Made by a program: the position numbers and the translations under genes
In this document: piece after piece, positions 26,639 through 35,284 of the stretch
Numbering within the stretch: position 1 is the first letter of the stretch
Layout of the letters: each line of letters starts with the position of its first letter
Notes under the pieces: generated by a model
Told to the model about the DNA's origin: nothing
The model's database searches: none
Seen by the model: the letters and a program-made list of their open reading frames with translations, nothing else
Virus record (IMG/VR): IMGVR_UViG_3300022841_000013
Span: 1-64,000 of that record
Reading direction: 5' to 3' (one strand)
Length of the DNA stretch: 64,000 nt
Source: a virus

Positions 26639-28459
26639 ATGACAACTGGTCTAGACGGAGTACAACTCCACTTGGTAGACACAGTTGACAAAGCTAGAGA
26701 GTTCCTAACTTGGTTAGGAGAGCGGCGTCCGCTGGAAGCCATCGCAATCGACACCGAAACCGGAGAACTTCCCGGTAAGCCTCGTAAAGATGCACTTTCC
26801 CCCTGGCACGGCCAGTTACGGCTAGTTCAGGTTGGCGACGCCATGACTGGTTGGTCAATTCCTTGGGATGATTGGAAGGGCGTCTTCTATGAAGGTATGT
26901 CCAAATTTGAAGGCCCCATAGTCTGCCATAATATTGCCTTTGAGGCCAAATGGTTTGACCAACACTCGGCTTGGAAAATGCCGTGGCATCGCTCTCACGA
27001 CACAATGATTATGGCTAAGCTCATAGATCCACTCGGGTCCGGAGCTCTAAAAAAGTTGACTTCCCAATATGTGGACTCAAAGGCAGCGGCAGCTCAATCC
27101 GTTTTGGACTATGGCATGACCGACAATGGGTGGACTTGGGGCACTGTGCCCATTAAGTTTGACCCCTATTGGCAGTATGGTGCCCTTGATCCCGTCCTAA
27201 CCATGAGACTCTTTGAGAGGTTCTGGGAGAAGACTGCTCCAGGCAAGCCATACAGCATGGCGTACGAGCTGGAAATGAACACCAGACGTATCGCGACAAC
27301 AATGGAACTAAACGGTGCTCGCCTAGATCTTGCCTACTCTCAGAAGAAGTACGATGAATTAATTTCGTATACAGATCAGGTGCGCGACTGGGGTAAGGCT
27401 CAGTATGGAATACCGGTCGGTAGTAACCAGCAACTGGTTAAAGTGTTTGAAGGCCTGGGCGCTACTATCACTGAGCTCACGGAGACCGGACAAAAGTCTG
27501 CTAACGCTGACCAGCTAAAAATGCTGGTCCGTGACGGCAGCCCAGAGATTCAGCAGTTAGCTGACACCACTCTTAAGTACCGTAAGGCTCTTAAAGTTGC
27601 TAACACCTATTTCTCTAATTTTATCACTGACAATATTGATGGCTACGTTCACCCGTCTATCAACACTATGGGTGCTCGTACTGGTCGTATGTCCATTCAG
27701 AACCCAGCTCTGCAGACTCTCCCCAAAGGCGATGATACCGTTCGTCGTGCATTCTTGCCAAAAGATGACGACCACGTAATTATCACCTCGGACCTTGACC
27801 AGGTGGAGTTCCGTATGTTTGCGACTTTATCTCAGGATCCAAACCTGATTCAACTCTTTTTGCGAGCAGATGCTACTGGTTCTGACCCGTTTACTGAGAT
27901 TGGCCGTGAGATATACCAAGATCCGACTATGGAGAAGTCTGATAGACGACGTGCCCTAATTAAGGGAGTTGTTTATGGGCGTCTATATGGTGCTGGCATA
28001 GCTAAGCAGGCACTTACTGCAGGCGTAGCCGAGGAGCAGATGCGTGCAGTATCGGATAGCTTTGACACTAGGTTCCCGGGTATGCAGGGATTCCAGAAAG
28101 CTGTAGAGGCTAGAGGCCTTGAGAGGCTAGAGGCAGAAGGTACGGGATACGTAAATACCTGGACGGGTCGACGCCTACCGTGCGATGATGACCGTGTGTA
28201 CACACTGGTTAACTACCTAATTCAAGGGGGAGCAGCTGAAGTGTTTAAATCTAATTTAGTAAAACTAGACCAAGCTGACCTGACTGACTTGCTAATTGTC
28301 CCGGTTCACGACGAGATTGTACTGAATGCGCCCAGAAAGGACGCAGAGGAGATCAAAAGAATAGTGAAGGAGTGTATGACTACAACAGAAGGTTGGGCTG
28401 TACCGCTAACTGCGGACGTTGAAGGACCTCTAGAGAATTGGGGGGTGAAGTACGCATGA
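26639..28459 (+). CDS. polA: DNA polymerase I (family A) with 3'-5' exonuclease
   Basis: 606 residues. The exonuclease domain opens with AIDTETG (D38, E40), followed by HNIAFEAKWFD and YGALDPVLT (third acidic residue). The polymerase domain has MGARTGRMSIQNPALQTLPKG, motif A DLDQVEFR (D385), motif B RRALIKGVVYGRLYG and motif C VHDEIVL (H557-D558-E559). No 5'-nuclease domain is present, as usual for phage enzymes. In motif B the residue equivalent to E. coli F762 is Tyr (Y446), a variant known from T7-like enzymes. The gene starts the replication cluster and overlaps the next gene by 4 nt (ATGA). Confidence 0.93.
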   Translation: MTTGLDGVQLHLVDTVDKAREFLTWLGERRPLEAIAIDTETGELPGKPRKDALSPWHGQLRLVQVGDAMTGWSIPWDDWKGVFYEGMSKFEGPIVCHNIAFEAKWFDQHSAWKMPWHRSHDTMIMAKLIDPLGSGALKKLTSQYVDSKAAAAQSVLDYGMTDNGWTWGTVPIKFDPYWQYGALDPVLTMRLFERFWEKTAPGKPYSMAYELEMNTRRIATTMELNGARLDLAYSQKKYDELISYTDQVRDWGKAQYGIPVGSNQQLVKVFEGLGATITELTETGQKSANADQLKMLVRDGSPEIQQLADTTLKYRKALKVANTYFSNFITDNIDGYVHPSINTMGARTGRMSIQNPALQTLPKGDDTVRRAFLPKDDDHVIITSDLDQVEFRMFATLSQDPNLIQLFLRADATGSDPFTEIGREIYQDPTMEKSDRRRALIKGVVYGRLYGAGIAKQALTAGVAEEQMRAVSDSFDTRFPGMQGFQKAVEARGLERLEAEGTGYVNTWTGRRLPCDDDRVYTLVNYLIQGGAAEVFKSNLVKLDQADLTDLLIVPVHDEIVLNAPRKDAEEIKRIVKECMTTTEGWAVPLTADVEGPLENWGVKYA

Positions 28460-28920
28460 TTTATGTATTGGCAGTTGACCCAGGGAAAGCTACTGGTATA
28501 GCCCTATTCAGCCGTGACGGACTTGCTGAGCCAGTTCTAGAGTGGTCTGTTGAAGTACAACAGGAAGAGTATGCGGAGGTCATACGCATGGTCCTGTGGG
28601 ATCCTGTGATGCGGTATAACCTAGATATTACTTGCGAGCGGTTTACGATTAATGCGAAGACAGTTAAAAACACTCAAGCGCCATACTCTCTAGAGCAGAT
28701 TGGCATACTTAAGCAGTGCCTAATGGATAATGGACGTCCAGCTGACGATATTTACTTTCAATCGCCTGCAGATGCAAAAGCAATGTTTGACAACCCTAAG
28801 CTTAAGAAGCTAGAGTACTGGCACAGGGGTGGCGAAGGTCACGCACTTGATGCTATTAGACATGGCCTACTAAGATTGGTAAAAACTGGCTGGAAACCTA
28901 TAGCATTGCTACAAGATTAA
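28456..28920 (+). CDS. RuvC-like Holliday junction resolvase
   Basis: ATG 28456 overlaps the polymerase stop (ATGA) and has GGGGGTGAAG upstream. The in-frame TTG at 28438 is less likely. 154 residues with an RNase H-like fold signature: VLAVDPGKATGIALF (D8), TCERF (E57 region) and the C-terminal GEGHALDAIRHGL, giving the acidic quartet of RuvC-type nucleases. It is likely to resolve branched replication/recombination intermediates before packaging. Its coupling to DNA polymerase supports this. Confidence 0.8.
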   Translation: MIYVLAVDPGKATGIALFSRDGLAEPVLEWSVEVQQEEYAEVIRMVLWDPVMRYNLDITCERFTINAKTVKNTQAPYSLEQIGILKQCLMDNGRPADDIYFQSPADAKAMFDNPKLKKLEYWHRGGEGHALDAIRHGLLRLVKTGWKPIALLQD

Positions 28921-28939
28921 AACTATTATCAAGAAACAG

Positions 28940-28971
28940 TAGACAGAAACATTTTTTTCTGATAATATAAT
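28940..28971 (+). promoter_or_regulatory. Possible A/T-rich promoter before the helicase gene
   Basis: In the 57-bp gap, GATAATATAAT (28961-28971) offers two overlapping -10-like hexamers. TAGACA at 28940-28945 is a weak -35-like match, 15 nt upstream of GATAAT. It differs from the AGGGTAAAATT class elsewhere. Weak evidence. Confidence 0.3.
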
Positions 28972-28995
28972 TACTTAATGACGAAGGAGGACAGA

Positions 28996-30837
28996 TTGGC
29001 TGTCTATGTAGAGCTTGACGGTGAGCACATCATCATAAACACCGAATGGCGTCTAAAAGAGGTCTGTAGAGCCCTTCCTGGCTCGAAATGGGACGCTGCC
29101 AAGAATGTTTGGCGTATCCCTGTCTCGTGGACTGGATGTCTATCGCTTCGTTCAACCTTCAAGGACCAACTTGAGATTGGCCCACTGCTCAAAGAATGGG
29201 CGTCTAATGAGCGATTGACTAGAATTGACCCAGCAAATGCTCTTAGAGAGCTTGAAACTTCAGACACTGGCGATGAAGACCTCTTCCCCCACCAAAGAGC
29301 TGGCGTAGAGTTCCTCACAACGGCTCGCAGGGCACTCTTAGCGGACGAACCAGGCCTAGGTAAGACCGCTCAGGCTATTAGGTCCCTAAAGGCCTTACAG
29401 GACCGCGGAGAGGAAGTTTTCCCGGCTTTGATTGTCTGCCCCAACACTTTGAAGGCCAACTGGGCGAGAGAGTTTGAGAAGTGGTGGCCAGGGACTAACG
29501 TTCAGATCATTAAAGGCACTGCTACTCAGCGGAGAAAGGCTTTCGAGACAGAAGCAGATGTCTACATCATAAATTGGGAGTCCCTTCGGACTCACTCTAA
29601 ACTTCAGTCTTATGGAGGCATTGCCCTGGCCCGCTGTGTAGCATGCGGTGGCCACAATTCTGCTGTCTCAGAGGGCAGATGCGAGGTACACAACAGAGAA
29701 TTGAATGATATCCCCTTTAAGGCAGTAGTTGCCGATGAAATTCACCGGTCTAAGGACCCTAAGTCCAAGCAAACACGAGCTCTCTGGGCTGCTAGCGGTG
29801 CTGCAGATCTTAGATTTGCACTTACCGGTACTCCTATAGCAAATAATGTTGTAGACCTGTACCCGATCCTGCGTTGGCTAGACGACAAAGAGTGGCCAAG
29901 CAAGACTAAGTGGATTGACCGCTATGTCAACACTATGATGAATGCTTTTGGTGGAATGATGATCCTAGGGCTTAAGCCACACATGGAGGATGAATTCTAT
30001 GCCGGGATACATCCTCGCATGCGTCGCATGCTTAAAGCCCGTGTGCTCCCGTGGCTTCCAGAGATTATTAATGATCGCAGAGACGTTGAGATGGGCGCTA
30101 AACAGGCAAAGGCCTATAAGCAAATGCTTGAGAATATGATCGCACTGCTGGACTCGACCCCTGCCGAACAGTTTGAGCAAATAGATATGGACTCTGGTAA
30201 CGGCGAAGGTGGTGTTATTGTTGCACCTAATCCGCTCACTCAAACGATGAGATTGCTCCAGTTTGCTAGCTCTTACGGTCAGATGACAATAGACGAATCC
30301 GGCGATGAGAAATTACTGCTGTCTGACCCGTCTTGCAAGGTAGATGCCTTGATGGATGACGTCAAAAACGGAGACTTTGGAGACGACTCTGTCGCCGTCT
30401 GCGCTGTCTCTCGACAGTTGATTGAGATACTGAGCGCCCGCATGACCAAAGAAGGTATGGCCCACGGTTTGATTACCGGCTCACAGTCGGGTGACGAGCG
30501 TCAAAAGGCAGTCGACGACTTTCAGGCTGGACGTATTAAGTGGATTCTCTTCACTGCGCAAGCTGGTGGTGTTGGAATTACCTTGACAGCAGCAAGAAGA
30601 CTTGTTATGCTTCAGAGACCGTGGTCACTTGTTGACCACAAGCAGGCAATGGATCGCGTTCACAGGATTGGGTCAGAAATACACGACTCAGTGATTATCA
30701 CGGACTATGTGACTGAAGGAACTATCGAAGAGCGTGTAATTGAAGCGCTTGACGTGAAGTCCGAAAATTTTGACCAGATTGTAAAAGATAAGGCCAAGCT
30801 ATTAGAACTATTAGAAAACAGTAAGAAAGGAAAATAA
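28996..30837 (+). CDS. SNF2-type superfamily II helicase
   Basis: I favour TTG 28996 because AAGGAGG lies at 28984-28990. The alternative ATG 28978 has no ribosome-binding site and would place that AAGGAGG inside the gene. About 613 residues. An N-terminal HARP-like segment (WDAAKNVWRIPVSW) precedes FPHQRAGVEFL, Walker A DEPGLGKT, the DEIH box (VVADEIHRSKD) and TGTPIANN. The second RecA lobe includes AGGVGITLTAARRLV and QAMDRVHRIGS. A CVAC...CEVH cluster between motifs I and II suggests a small zinc insertion. The family remodels or migrates DNA; here it probably serves replication or recombination. Confidence 0.85.
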   Translation: MAVYVELDGEHIIINTEWRLKEVCRALPGSKWDAAKNVWRIPVSWTGCLSLRSTFKDQLEIGPLLKEWASNERLTRIDPANALRELETSDTGDEDLFPHQRAGVEFLTTARRALLADEPGLGKTAQAIRSLKALQDRGEEVFPALIVCPNTLKANWAREFEKWWPGTNVQIIKGTATQRRKAFETEADVYIINWESLRTHSKLQSYGGIALARCVACGGHNSAVSEGRCEVHNRELNDIPFKAVVADEIHRSKDPKSKQTRALWAASGAADLRFALTGTPIANNVVDLYPILRWLDDKEWPSKTKWIDRYVNTMMNAFGGMMILGLKPHMEDEFYAGIHPRMRRMLKARVLPWLPEIINDRRDVEMGAKQAKAYKQMLENMIALLDSTPAEQFEQIDMDSGNGEGGVIVAPNPLTQTMRLLQFASSYGQMTIDESGDEKLLLSDPSCKVDALMDDVKNGDFGDDSVAVCAVSRQLIEILSARMTKEGMAHGLITGSQSGDERQKAVDDFQAGRIKWILFTAQAGGVGITLTAARRLVMLQRPWSLVDHKQAMDRVHRIGSEIHDSVIITDYVTEGTIEERVIEALDVKSENFDQIVKDKAKLLELLENSKKGK

Positions 30838-31769
30838 TGTCAGAACCAATTAGAATCTCTAACTCAGAAATACAGACGTTCAAGGACTGCAGGCGACGTT
30901 GGTGGTTAACTTACTACAGACGCTTAAAGCCAAAGATTCAAAACTTTACTGGAGCATTAGCACTAGGGTCTCGCATTCACGAGGCGCTGGATCGTCACTA
31001 CTCAACGGGGCAGGACCTCCTAGAGGCTCACACCGACTTAATACGAGAAGACATGAAGAAGATGAGTGACTCTTACAGGGATACTACATCTCTAGAGTCT
31101 GAGGCTGACCTTGGTCGCATTATGCTTGAAGGCTACCTAGAGTGGGTAGAAGAAGAGGGCATTGACGCTGAACTTGAGATGATCTCGACCGAAGAGATCC
31201 TAGAACGCCCAATGCTTGACGGTAAAGTCGTCCTTCAGGGAAAGATTGACATGCGTGTACGTCGAAAGCTTGACGGCGCACGTATGATTCGTGACTTTAA
31301 AACTGTAGGTGGCTCTTTTGCCGACTTTGGCTCCATGGCGCACATGAACGAGCAGGTAAAGACCTACATGCTCCTAGACGAGGCCCAAGAGGTTCCAGGG
31401 GAGCGCACGGATGGAGCTATATTCACAATGCTTCGGAAGGTTAAGCGTGGCGCATACGCTAAGCCACCATTCTACGAACAGATTGAGGTTCGACACAATA
31501 GATTTACACTCCGTGCTTTTCTAGATCAGCTAGAAGGCACACTGACCGACATGCTAGACGTGCGTGAAGCACTCGATGCTGGCGGTAGTCACTATAGAAA
31601 TGCATATCCTACACCAACTAAGGATTGCAAGTGGAAGTGTCAATTCTTCGCTACTTGTCCGCTCTTTGATGACGGCTCTGCCGCAGAGGCGGCACTTAGC
31701 GATGCGTTTGCGGTCTCCGACCCTTACGGCTACTATGGAATAACAGAAGAGAAGAAAGGAAGTGAGTAA
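30837..31769 (+). CDS. Cas4/RecB-like PD-(D/E)XK nuclease with Fe-S cysteines
   Basis: 310 residues with a one-base TAATG overlap to the helicase gene. The active-site pattern is visible: GKIDMRV (D138) and RDFKT (D153, K155), with a conserved QVKTYMLL helix after it. Four cysteines sit where Cas4 and AddB hold a 4Fe-4S cluster: C18 (KDCRRRWW) near the start, and C264, C268, C274 (DCKWKCQFFATC) near the end. It is probably a 5'-exonuclease feeding single-strand annealing with the next gene. No CRISPR context exists, so a spacer-acquisition role is unlikely. Confidence 0.82.
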   Translation: MSEPIRISNSEIQTFKDCRRRWWLTYYRRLKPKIQNFTGALALGSRIHEALDRHYSTGQDLLEAHTDLIREDMKKMSDSYRDTTSLESEADLGRIMLEGYLEWVEEEGIDAELEMISTEEILERPMLDGKVVLQGKIDMRVRRKLDGARMIRDFKTVGGSFADFGSMAHMNEQVKTYMLLDEAQEVPGERTDGAIFTMLRKVKRGAYAKPPFYEQIEVRHNRFTLRAFLDQLEGTLTDMLDVREALDAGGSHYRNAYPTPTKDCKWKCQFFATCPLFDDGSAAEAALSDAFAVSDPYGYYGITEEKKGSE

Positions 31770-32536
31770 TGTCTGACGTCGATCGCAGTTTAACAATTAT
31801 GGTTTATGGCGAATCCAAGGTTGGAAAATCCAGCTTTGCAGTCACGGCACCATACCCACGCCTAATGCTCGATGTTGAGGGTGGGCATAGATTCCTACCA
31901 GTAACTATCAAGTATTGGGACCCAATGACCGAAGAGCCGCCATTGGCTGACGGTACTTGGGATACGGTTGTAGTCAAAGTTAATGATTACGATGTAGTAA
32001 TGAAGGCATTCCAATGGCTTCAGAGTGGTAAGCACCAGTTCAAGTCCCTAATCATTGACTCTATCTCGGAGTTGCAGGTTAAGTGCATGGACAACATCGC
32101 TGGCACAGAGCAAATGAAGATGCAACAGTGGGGCGAACTACTTCGCCACATGGGTGCACTACTTCGTGACCTTCGTGACCTCACGATGCACCCAACTCAG
32201 CCTTTAGAGGCTGTAGTACTGACAGCCATGGCACGTAAGGGGCAAGACGGTGTATTCCGTCCTTACCTACAGGGTCAGCTGGCTATTCAGGCCCCCTACT
32301 TCTATGACATTCTTGGCGCTATCACAGTGGAGACGGAACCAAATCCTGACCCGATGCAAGCACCCCTAAAGGTAAGACGCATGTATGTTGAGCGTACGCC
32401 TGAATGGGAGGCCGGAGAGCGCGTCCAAGGCCGTCTAGGCAAAATAGTACAGCAGGGAGACCTGGGCGTCGAACGCATGCTAGATATGGTTTTTGGCGAG
32501 AAAAAGACCGAAACAGCAGCTACACTAACTAACTAA
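31769..32536 (+). CDS. Sak4-like RecA-fold ATPase
   Basis: 255 residues, starting in a TAATG overlap. It has Walker A GESKVGKSS (~15-23), a Walker B-like SLIIDSISEL (~93-102) and a RecA-core pattern typical of phage Sak4 proteins, which promote single-strand annealing with a partner SSB. The order nuclease, ATPase, SSB-like protein supports a phage recombination module. The stop codon lies within a CTAA tetranucleotide repeat. Confidence 0.75.
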   Translation: MSDVDRSLTIMVYGESKVGKSSFAVTAPYPRLMLDVEGGHRFLPVTIKYWDPMTEEPPLADGTWDTVVVKVNDYDVVMKAFQWLQSGKHQFKSLIIDSISELQVKCMDNIAGTEQMKMQQWGELLRHMGALLRDLRDLTMHPTQPLEAVVLTAMARKGQDGVFRPYLQGQLAIQAPYFYDILGAITVETEPNPDPMQAPLKVRRMYVERTPEWEAGERVQGRLGKIVQQGDLGVERMLDMVFGEKKTETAATLTN

Positions 32537-32552
32537 CTAACTAACTAACTAA
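32524..32552 (+). repeat. ACTA tetranucleotide repeat over a stop codon
   Basis: About seven units of ACTA cover the end of the ATPase gene and the spacer before the SSB-like gene. Because four is not a multiple of three, every frame meets TAA within 12 nt. Copy-number slippage therefore cannot extend the protein but can change spacing to the next ribosome-binding site (AAGGAA at 32555). Confidence 0.85.
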
Positions 32553-32567
32553 GTAAGGAATAAAATC

Positions 32568-33125
32568 ATGAGTACAGTTAATTTTGCAGAGCTACTGGCG
32601 CAAGCTGGTACCGCAGCAACAAGCAACAACTACGAGCCACTACCAGATGGTGACTATGAGTTGAAAGTAGTCGAGGCAGAAGCAAAGACAACTTCAACTG
32701 GGAAGCTAATGTTCAAGATAACGAACGAAGTTCAAGGTGGAGCTCACGATAAGCGCCGCGTTTGGGACCAGCTAGTAGTTACAGCTGACAACCCGAAAGC
32801 TATGAACATGTTCTTCATGAAGGCCAGCGCAATGGGATTGGGCCAGGAGTATTGGGCTCAGAACCCAACCCCTGCTCAGATCGAACAGGCGTTCCCTGGC
32901 CGCTCTTTCCGTGGGACTCTAGGTACACGTACCTATAACGGTAACCAGAGCAACGAGATCAAGCGTTACTACGCTAGTACCGCTGCAGCTGCAGCTTCAC
33001 CTGCAGCACCGGCTCCTGTAGCTGCTGCTGCTCCAGCTCCAGCTCCAGCTCCAGCTCCAGCTCCAGCTCCAGTGGCTGCTGCCCCTGCTCCTGCAGCACC
33101 AATTACTGCAGATACCCCGTTCTAA
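32568..33125 (+). CDS. SSB-like single-strand DNA-binding protein (DUF669-type)
   Basis: 185 residues. Residues ~1-140 resemble the DUF669/phage SSB family (LPDGDYELKVVEAEAKTTSTG, RRVWDQLVV, SFRGTLGTRTYNGNQSNEIKRY). An Ala/Pro-rich linker follows, made of (AP)n. The protein ends ADTPF, which mimics the acidic DxPF tip bacterial SSBs use to recruit partners. The combination of OB-type domain, disordered linker and tip strongly suggests an SSB. It directly follows the Sak4-like gene, its expected partner. Start ATG 32568 with AAGGAATAAAATC upstream. Confidence 0.75.
   Translation: MSTVNFAELLAQAGTAATSNNYEPLPDGDYELKVVEAEAKTTSTGKLMFKITNEVQGGAHDKRRVWDQLVVTADNPKAMNMFFMKASAMGLGQEYWAQNPTPAQIEQAFPGRSFRGTLGTRTYNGNQSNEIKRYYASTAAAAASPAAPAPVAAAAPAPAPAPAPAPAPVAAAPAPAAPITADTPF
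33030..33071 (+). repeat. GCTCCA hexanucleotide repeat in the SSB linker
   Basis: Seven perfect GCTCCA units encode (Ala-Pro)7. A length change by whole units keeps the frame, so the linker length could vary between relatives without loss of the DTPF tip. Confidence 0.9.
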
Positions 33126-33144
33126 ACAATAGAATATAAGCAGA

Positions 33145-33168
33145 AGGCGGGGCCTTAGGGCCCTGCCT
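33145..33168 (+). terminator. GC-rich hairpin after the SSB-like gene
   Basis: AGGCGGGGCC pairs with GGCCCTGCCT (one GU) around a TTAG loop. No T-run follows. Instead a palindrome CTCCTTAAGGAG (33170-33181) contains the next gene's ribosome-binding site. Attenuator or RNA stabiliser is possible. Confidence 0.5.
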
Positions 33169-33186
33169 CCTCCTTAAGGAGAGATT

Positions 33187-34197
33187 ATGAAAATACTTTT
33201 TACTGGAATGAGCTCTAGTCACTGTAAAGAGACTAAGAATGTGTCATTCTTTAGTACTCTCGCATTGGCTTACGGCGAGGTTGCCACTGTAACCTGGGAC
33301 TCACCCAAGACATGGTGGACTAGATCTAACCTAGAAGAATTTGACTTGATAGTTTTTGGGTTCTCCCCTCCAACATCTCCTGCAGCAAACAAGCTATACG
33401 GAGCACTACACGTGCTCAACCTTATGTACGAGTCTCCCAAGCTGCGCTTGGTTGTAGATAGCCCTCAGATTTGGCAATACAAAAATAGTATCCGGTCATT
33501 TAAGCGTGATCCTGATCAGGTATTCAGCAGCTTTTTCTCTAATCGTGTTGACTACTCGGTCTCTAAGAGTGGCCCAGTTAGATCAGCTATTGCGTCAGTT
33601 GCAGAGAAGATGGGGTCTCTTCCGTGGCCTAAAACTTTTGTGCCCGCTGTCCCTTGGCTCTCAACAGCAGATTTAGCAGCAAAGGCTTCTTTTATAAGCC
33701 CTAAAGCGATTATACCTATCTCTATAGACAGTTTTTTACTGCAGGATCCAACCAGCTCGCCGCTCAGGTCCAACACCTGGGCAGTGGAGAATCTAAATAG
33801 CTCTTGGTGGAAAACTGTAAACTTAACCACAAGGTATTCGGGAATAGCCACAGTGTCCGGGTCTAAGGACAAAGACGCACAAGCAATGGAAGTAATAAAG
33901 AGCTCGCTAGCGTTAGTAGTGCCTCCTCAAGACCGTAAAATGGGAACTTGGTGGTCGTACAGAGTGCTGCAAGCCCTTAATTCCGGAACACCTGTGGTGA
34001 CATATTGGCAGGACACTTCTGACTTCGATTCATCGTGGGCATACCTTGCATATCAGATAGAGGATGCAGACCCATTTGAGCGCCAAAAAGTAGCGTCCGA
34101 CCAGTTAGCAGCATACAGAAAAAGTATTCCAAGTAAAGAGGAAACATTAAACACGCTAAAATCTATAGTGATAGACTTATCGAAGGAGAGAATATAA
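33187..34197 (+). CDS. Possible GT-B-type glycosyltransferase
   Basis: 336 residues. The start MKILFTGMSSSHCKETKN and the alternating strand/helix pattern suggest a Rossmann-type N-terminal domain. The C-terminal part (TWWSYRVLQALNSGTPVVTYWQDTSDF) resembles the donor-binding region of GT-B glycosyltransferases such as CgeB-like proteins, where a glutamate is usual before 'ALNSGTPVV'; here it is not evident. The family is therefore uncertain. It lies apart from the other sugar-transfer genes. Good AAGGAG at 33176-33181. An alternative is an unrelated phage-specific Rossmann protein. Confidence 0.45.
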   Translation: MKILFTGMSSSHCKETKNVSFFSTLALAYGEVATVTWDSPKTWWTRSNLEEFDLIVFGFSPPTSPAANKLYGALHVLNLMYESPKLRLVVDSPQIWQYKNSIRSFKRDPDQVFSSFFSNRVDYSVSKSGPVRSAIASVAEKMGSLPWPKTFVPAVPWLSTADLAAKASFISPKAIIPISIDSFLLQDPTSSPLRSNTWAVENLNSSWWKTVNLTTRYSGIATVSGSKDKDAQAMEVIKSSLALVVPPQDRKMGTWWSYRVLQALNSGTPVVTYWQDTSDFDSSWAYLAYQIEDADPFERQKVASDQLAAYRKSIPSKEETLNTLKSIVIDLSKERI

Positions 34198-34634
34198 TGC
34201 CAGAAATGAACAATGAGTGGATTAAAGAGCAGCTAGCGGCTGCAAGAGTTAAAGTTGGATCGGGTAAGGCTATACTAAAGCTTCTCGAAACCTGGGAGTC
34301 ACTACCGCCTCTAAGTGAGAAGATGACAGAGGAAGTTTTGACCATATTCCCTCAGCTCGCCATGGGATACGCTCTTAAAGATGAAGACACTAACCCTGAG
34401 TATAGCTGGCGTCCGCTTCAACCTGGCCAAGTTGTAGTTGGAGACGTTGTTCGCGTTAAAGGTGACGGTTTTGCTGATAAATTAGGCCCCATCCACAATG
34501 GGAGACTTGGCACTGTAGTGGCTGTCCGATATGGGGATGTAATTTTTAACAGTACAGACGGAAAAAATCCTGACCTTAAGGGTGTCCACTACTCTCCCTA
34601 TAAACTAGAGAAACGCTACGGGTTAACTCAATAA
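34197..34634 (+). CDS. Hypothetical protein with SH3/KOW-like C-terminus
   Basis: 145 residues in a TAATG overlap with the upstream gene. The N-terminal ~60 residues are helical. Residues ~75-140 (QPGQVVVGDVVRVKGDGF, HNGRLGTVVAVRYGDVIF) look like a small SH3/KOW beta barrel, a fold used for nucleic-acid or protein binding. No catalytic residues. Function unknown. Part of a run of four small overlapping genes ending with WhiB. Confidence 0.6.
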   Translation: MPEMNNEWIKEQLAAARVKVGSGKAILKLLETWESLPPLSEKMTEEVLTIFPQLAMGYALKDEDTNPEYSWRPLQPGQVVVGDVVRVKGDGFADKLGPIHNGRLGTVVAVRYGDVIFNSTDGKNPDLKGVHYSPYKLEKRYGLTQ

Positions 34635-34891
34635 TGCGAACATCATTTGAGCTAAAAGTTGCAGCAGAGACTTTAGAGGAAGCAAAAACTCTAGCTATGG
34701 GTAAAATTGCACTATTCCTCGAAATTCCCATTGAAGAGGTCTTGGATCAGGTTACTCTAGAGATTAAGGTCTCGTACCCTAAAGCTGAGACCATATCTGA
34801 GGTTGAAGAAGCTCAGAAAGCAGATATATTTGTTGTAACTGCCTTTGGCTCTCTAAAACAAGGTTTAGTTAAGCCCTTTGGCAACAAGTAA
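34634..34891 (+). CDS. Hypothetical protein (85 aa)
   Basis: 85 residues, starting in a TAATG overlap. The pattern strand-helix-strand (RTSFELKVAAETLEEAKTLA, VTLEIKVSYPKAE) suggests a small ferredoxin-like alpha/beta fold. Not recognised. Supported by tight coupling and frame-specific composition. Confidence 0.6.
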   Translation: MRTSFELKVAAETLEEAKTLAMGKIALFLEIPIEEVLDQVTLEIKVSYPKAETISEVEEAQKADIFVVTAFGSLKQGLVKPFGNK

Positions 34892-34909
34892 CTAGTTTTG
34901 TAATCTACG

Positions 34910-35284
34910 GTGAACCACCGTAATGCCTTATATAAGCTTATTTATGTGGACGTATTAAAATTAAGGCTACCTAAGGATCCCAGTTGGATTACTTGGGACG
35001 GTGACGGCTTCCCACGCCAAGGGTCAGAAGACTCTATTATATTTTTCTTGAGTGAGCACATATACTTCGACAGTGATATCTCCTACAGGAGGTCTCTAGC
35101 TTCCGCCATACAGCAAGAAGGCGTATCCGAGACGGCTGGTGCTGCCCATAGGCTTATAGACGCAGCATGGATGACTAAAGCCGGGTACTCCTACCTTGAG
35201 GGCGAAAGATTCCCTACCTACTACGACTTATCAGACGAAGAGTATGAACGAGACGCAACTTTTGTGGAGGTAGATATTGTTTAG
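34910..35284 (+). CDS. Hypothetical protein (124 aa)
   Basis: 124 residues from GTG 34910. The ribosome-binding site is weak, so the start is uncertain. It contains WITWDGDGFPRQGSEDSIIFF and is rich in aromatic and acidic residues toward the end (YDLSDEEYERDATFVEVDIV). No family recognised. It overlaps the WhiB gene by 8 nt, suggesting co-expression. Confidence 0.55.
   Translation: MNHRNALYKLIYVDVLKLRLPKDPSWITWDGDGFPRQGSEDSIIFFLSEHIYFDSDISYRRSLASAIQQEGVSETAGAAHRLIDAAWMTKAGYSYLEGERFPTYYDLSDEEYERDATFVEVDIV

Noticed and set aside
30837-31769. Cas4-like gene as part of a CRISPR adaptation system
   Set aside because: No Cas1/Cas2 or repeat array nearby; the neighbours are recombination genes.
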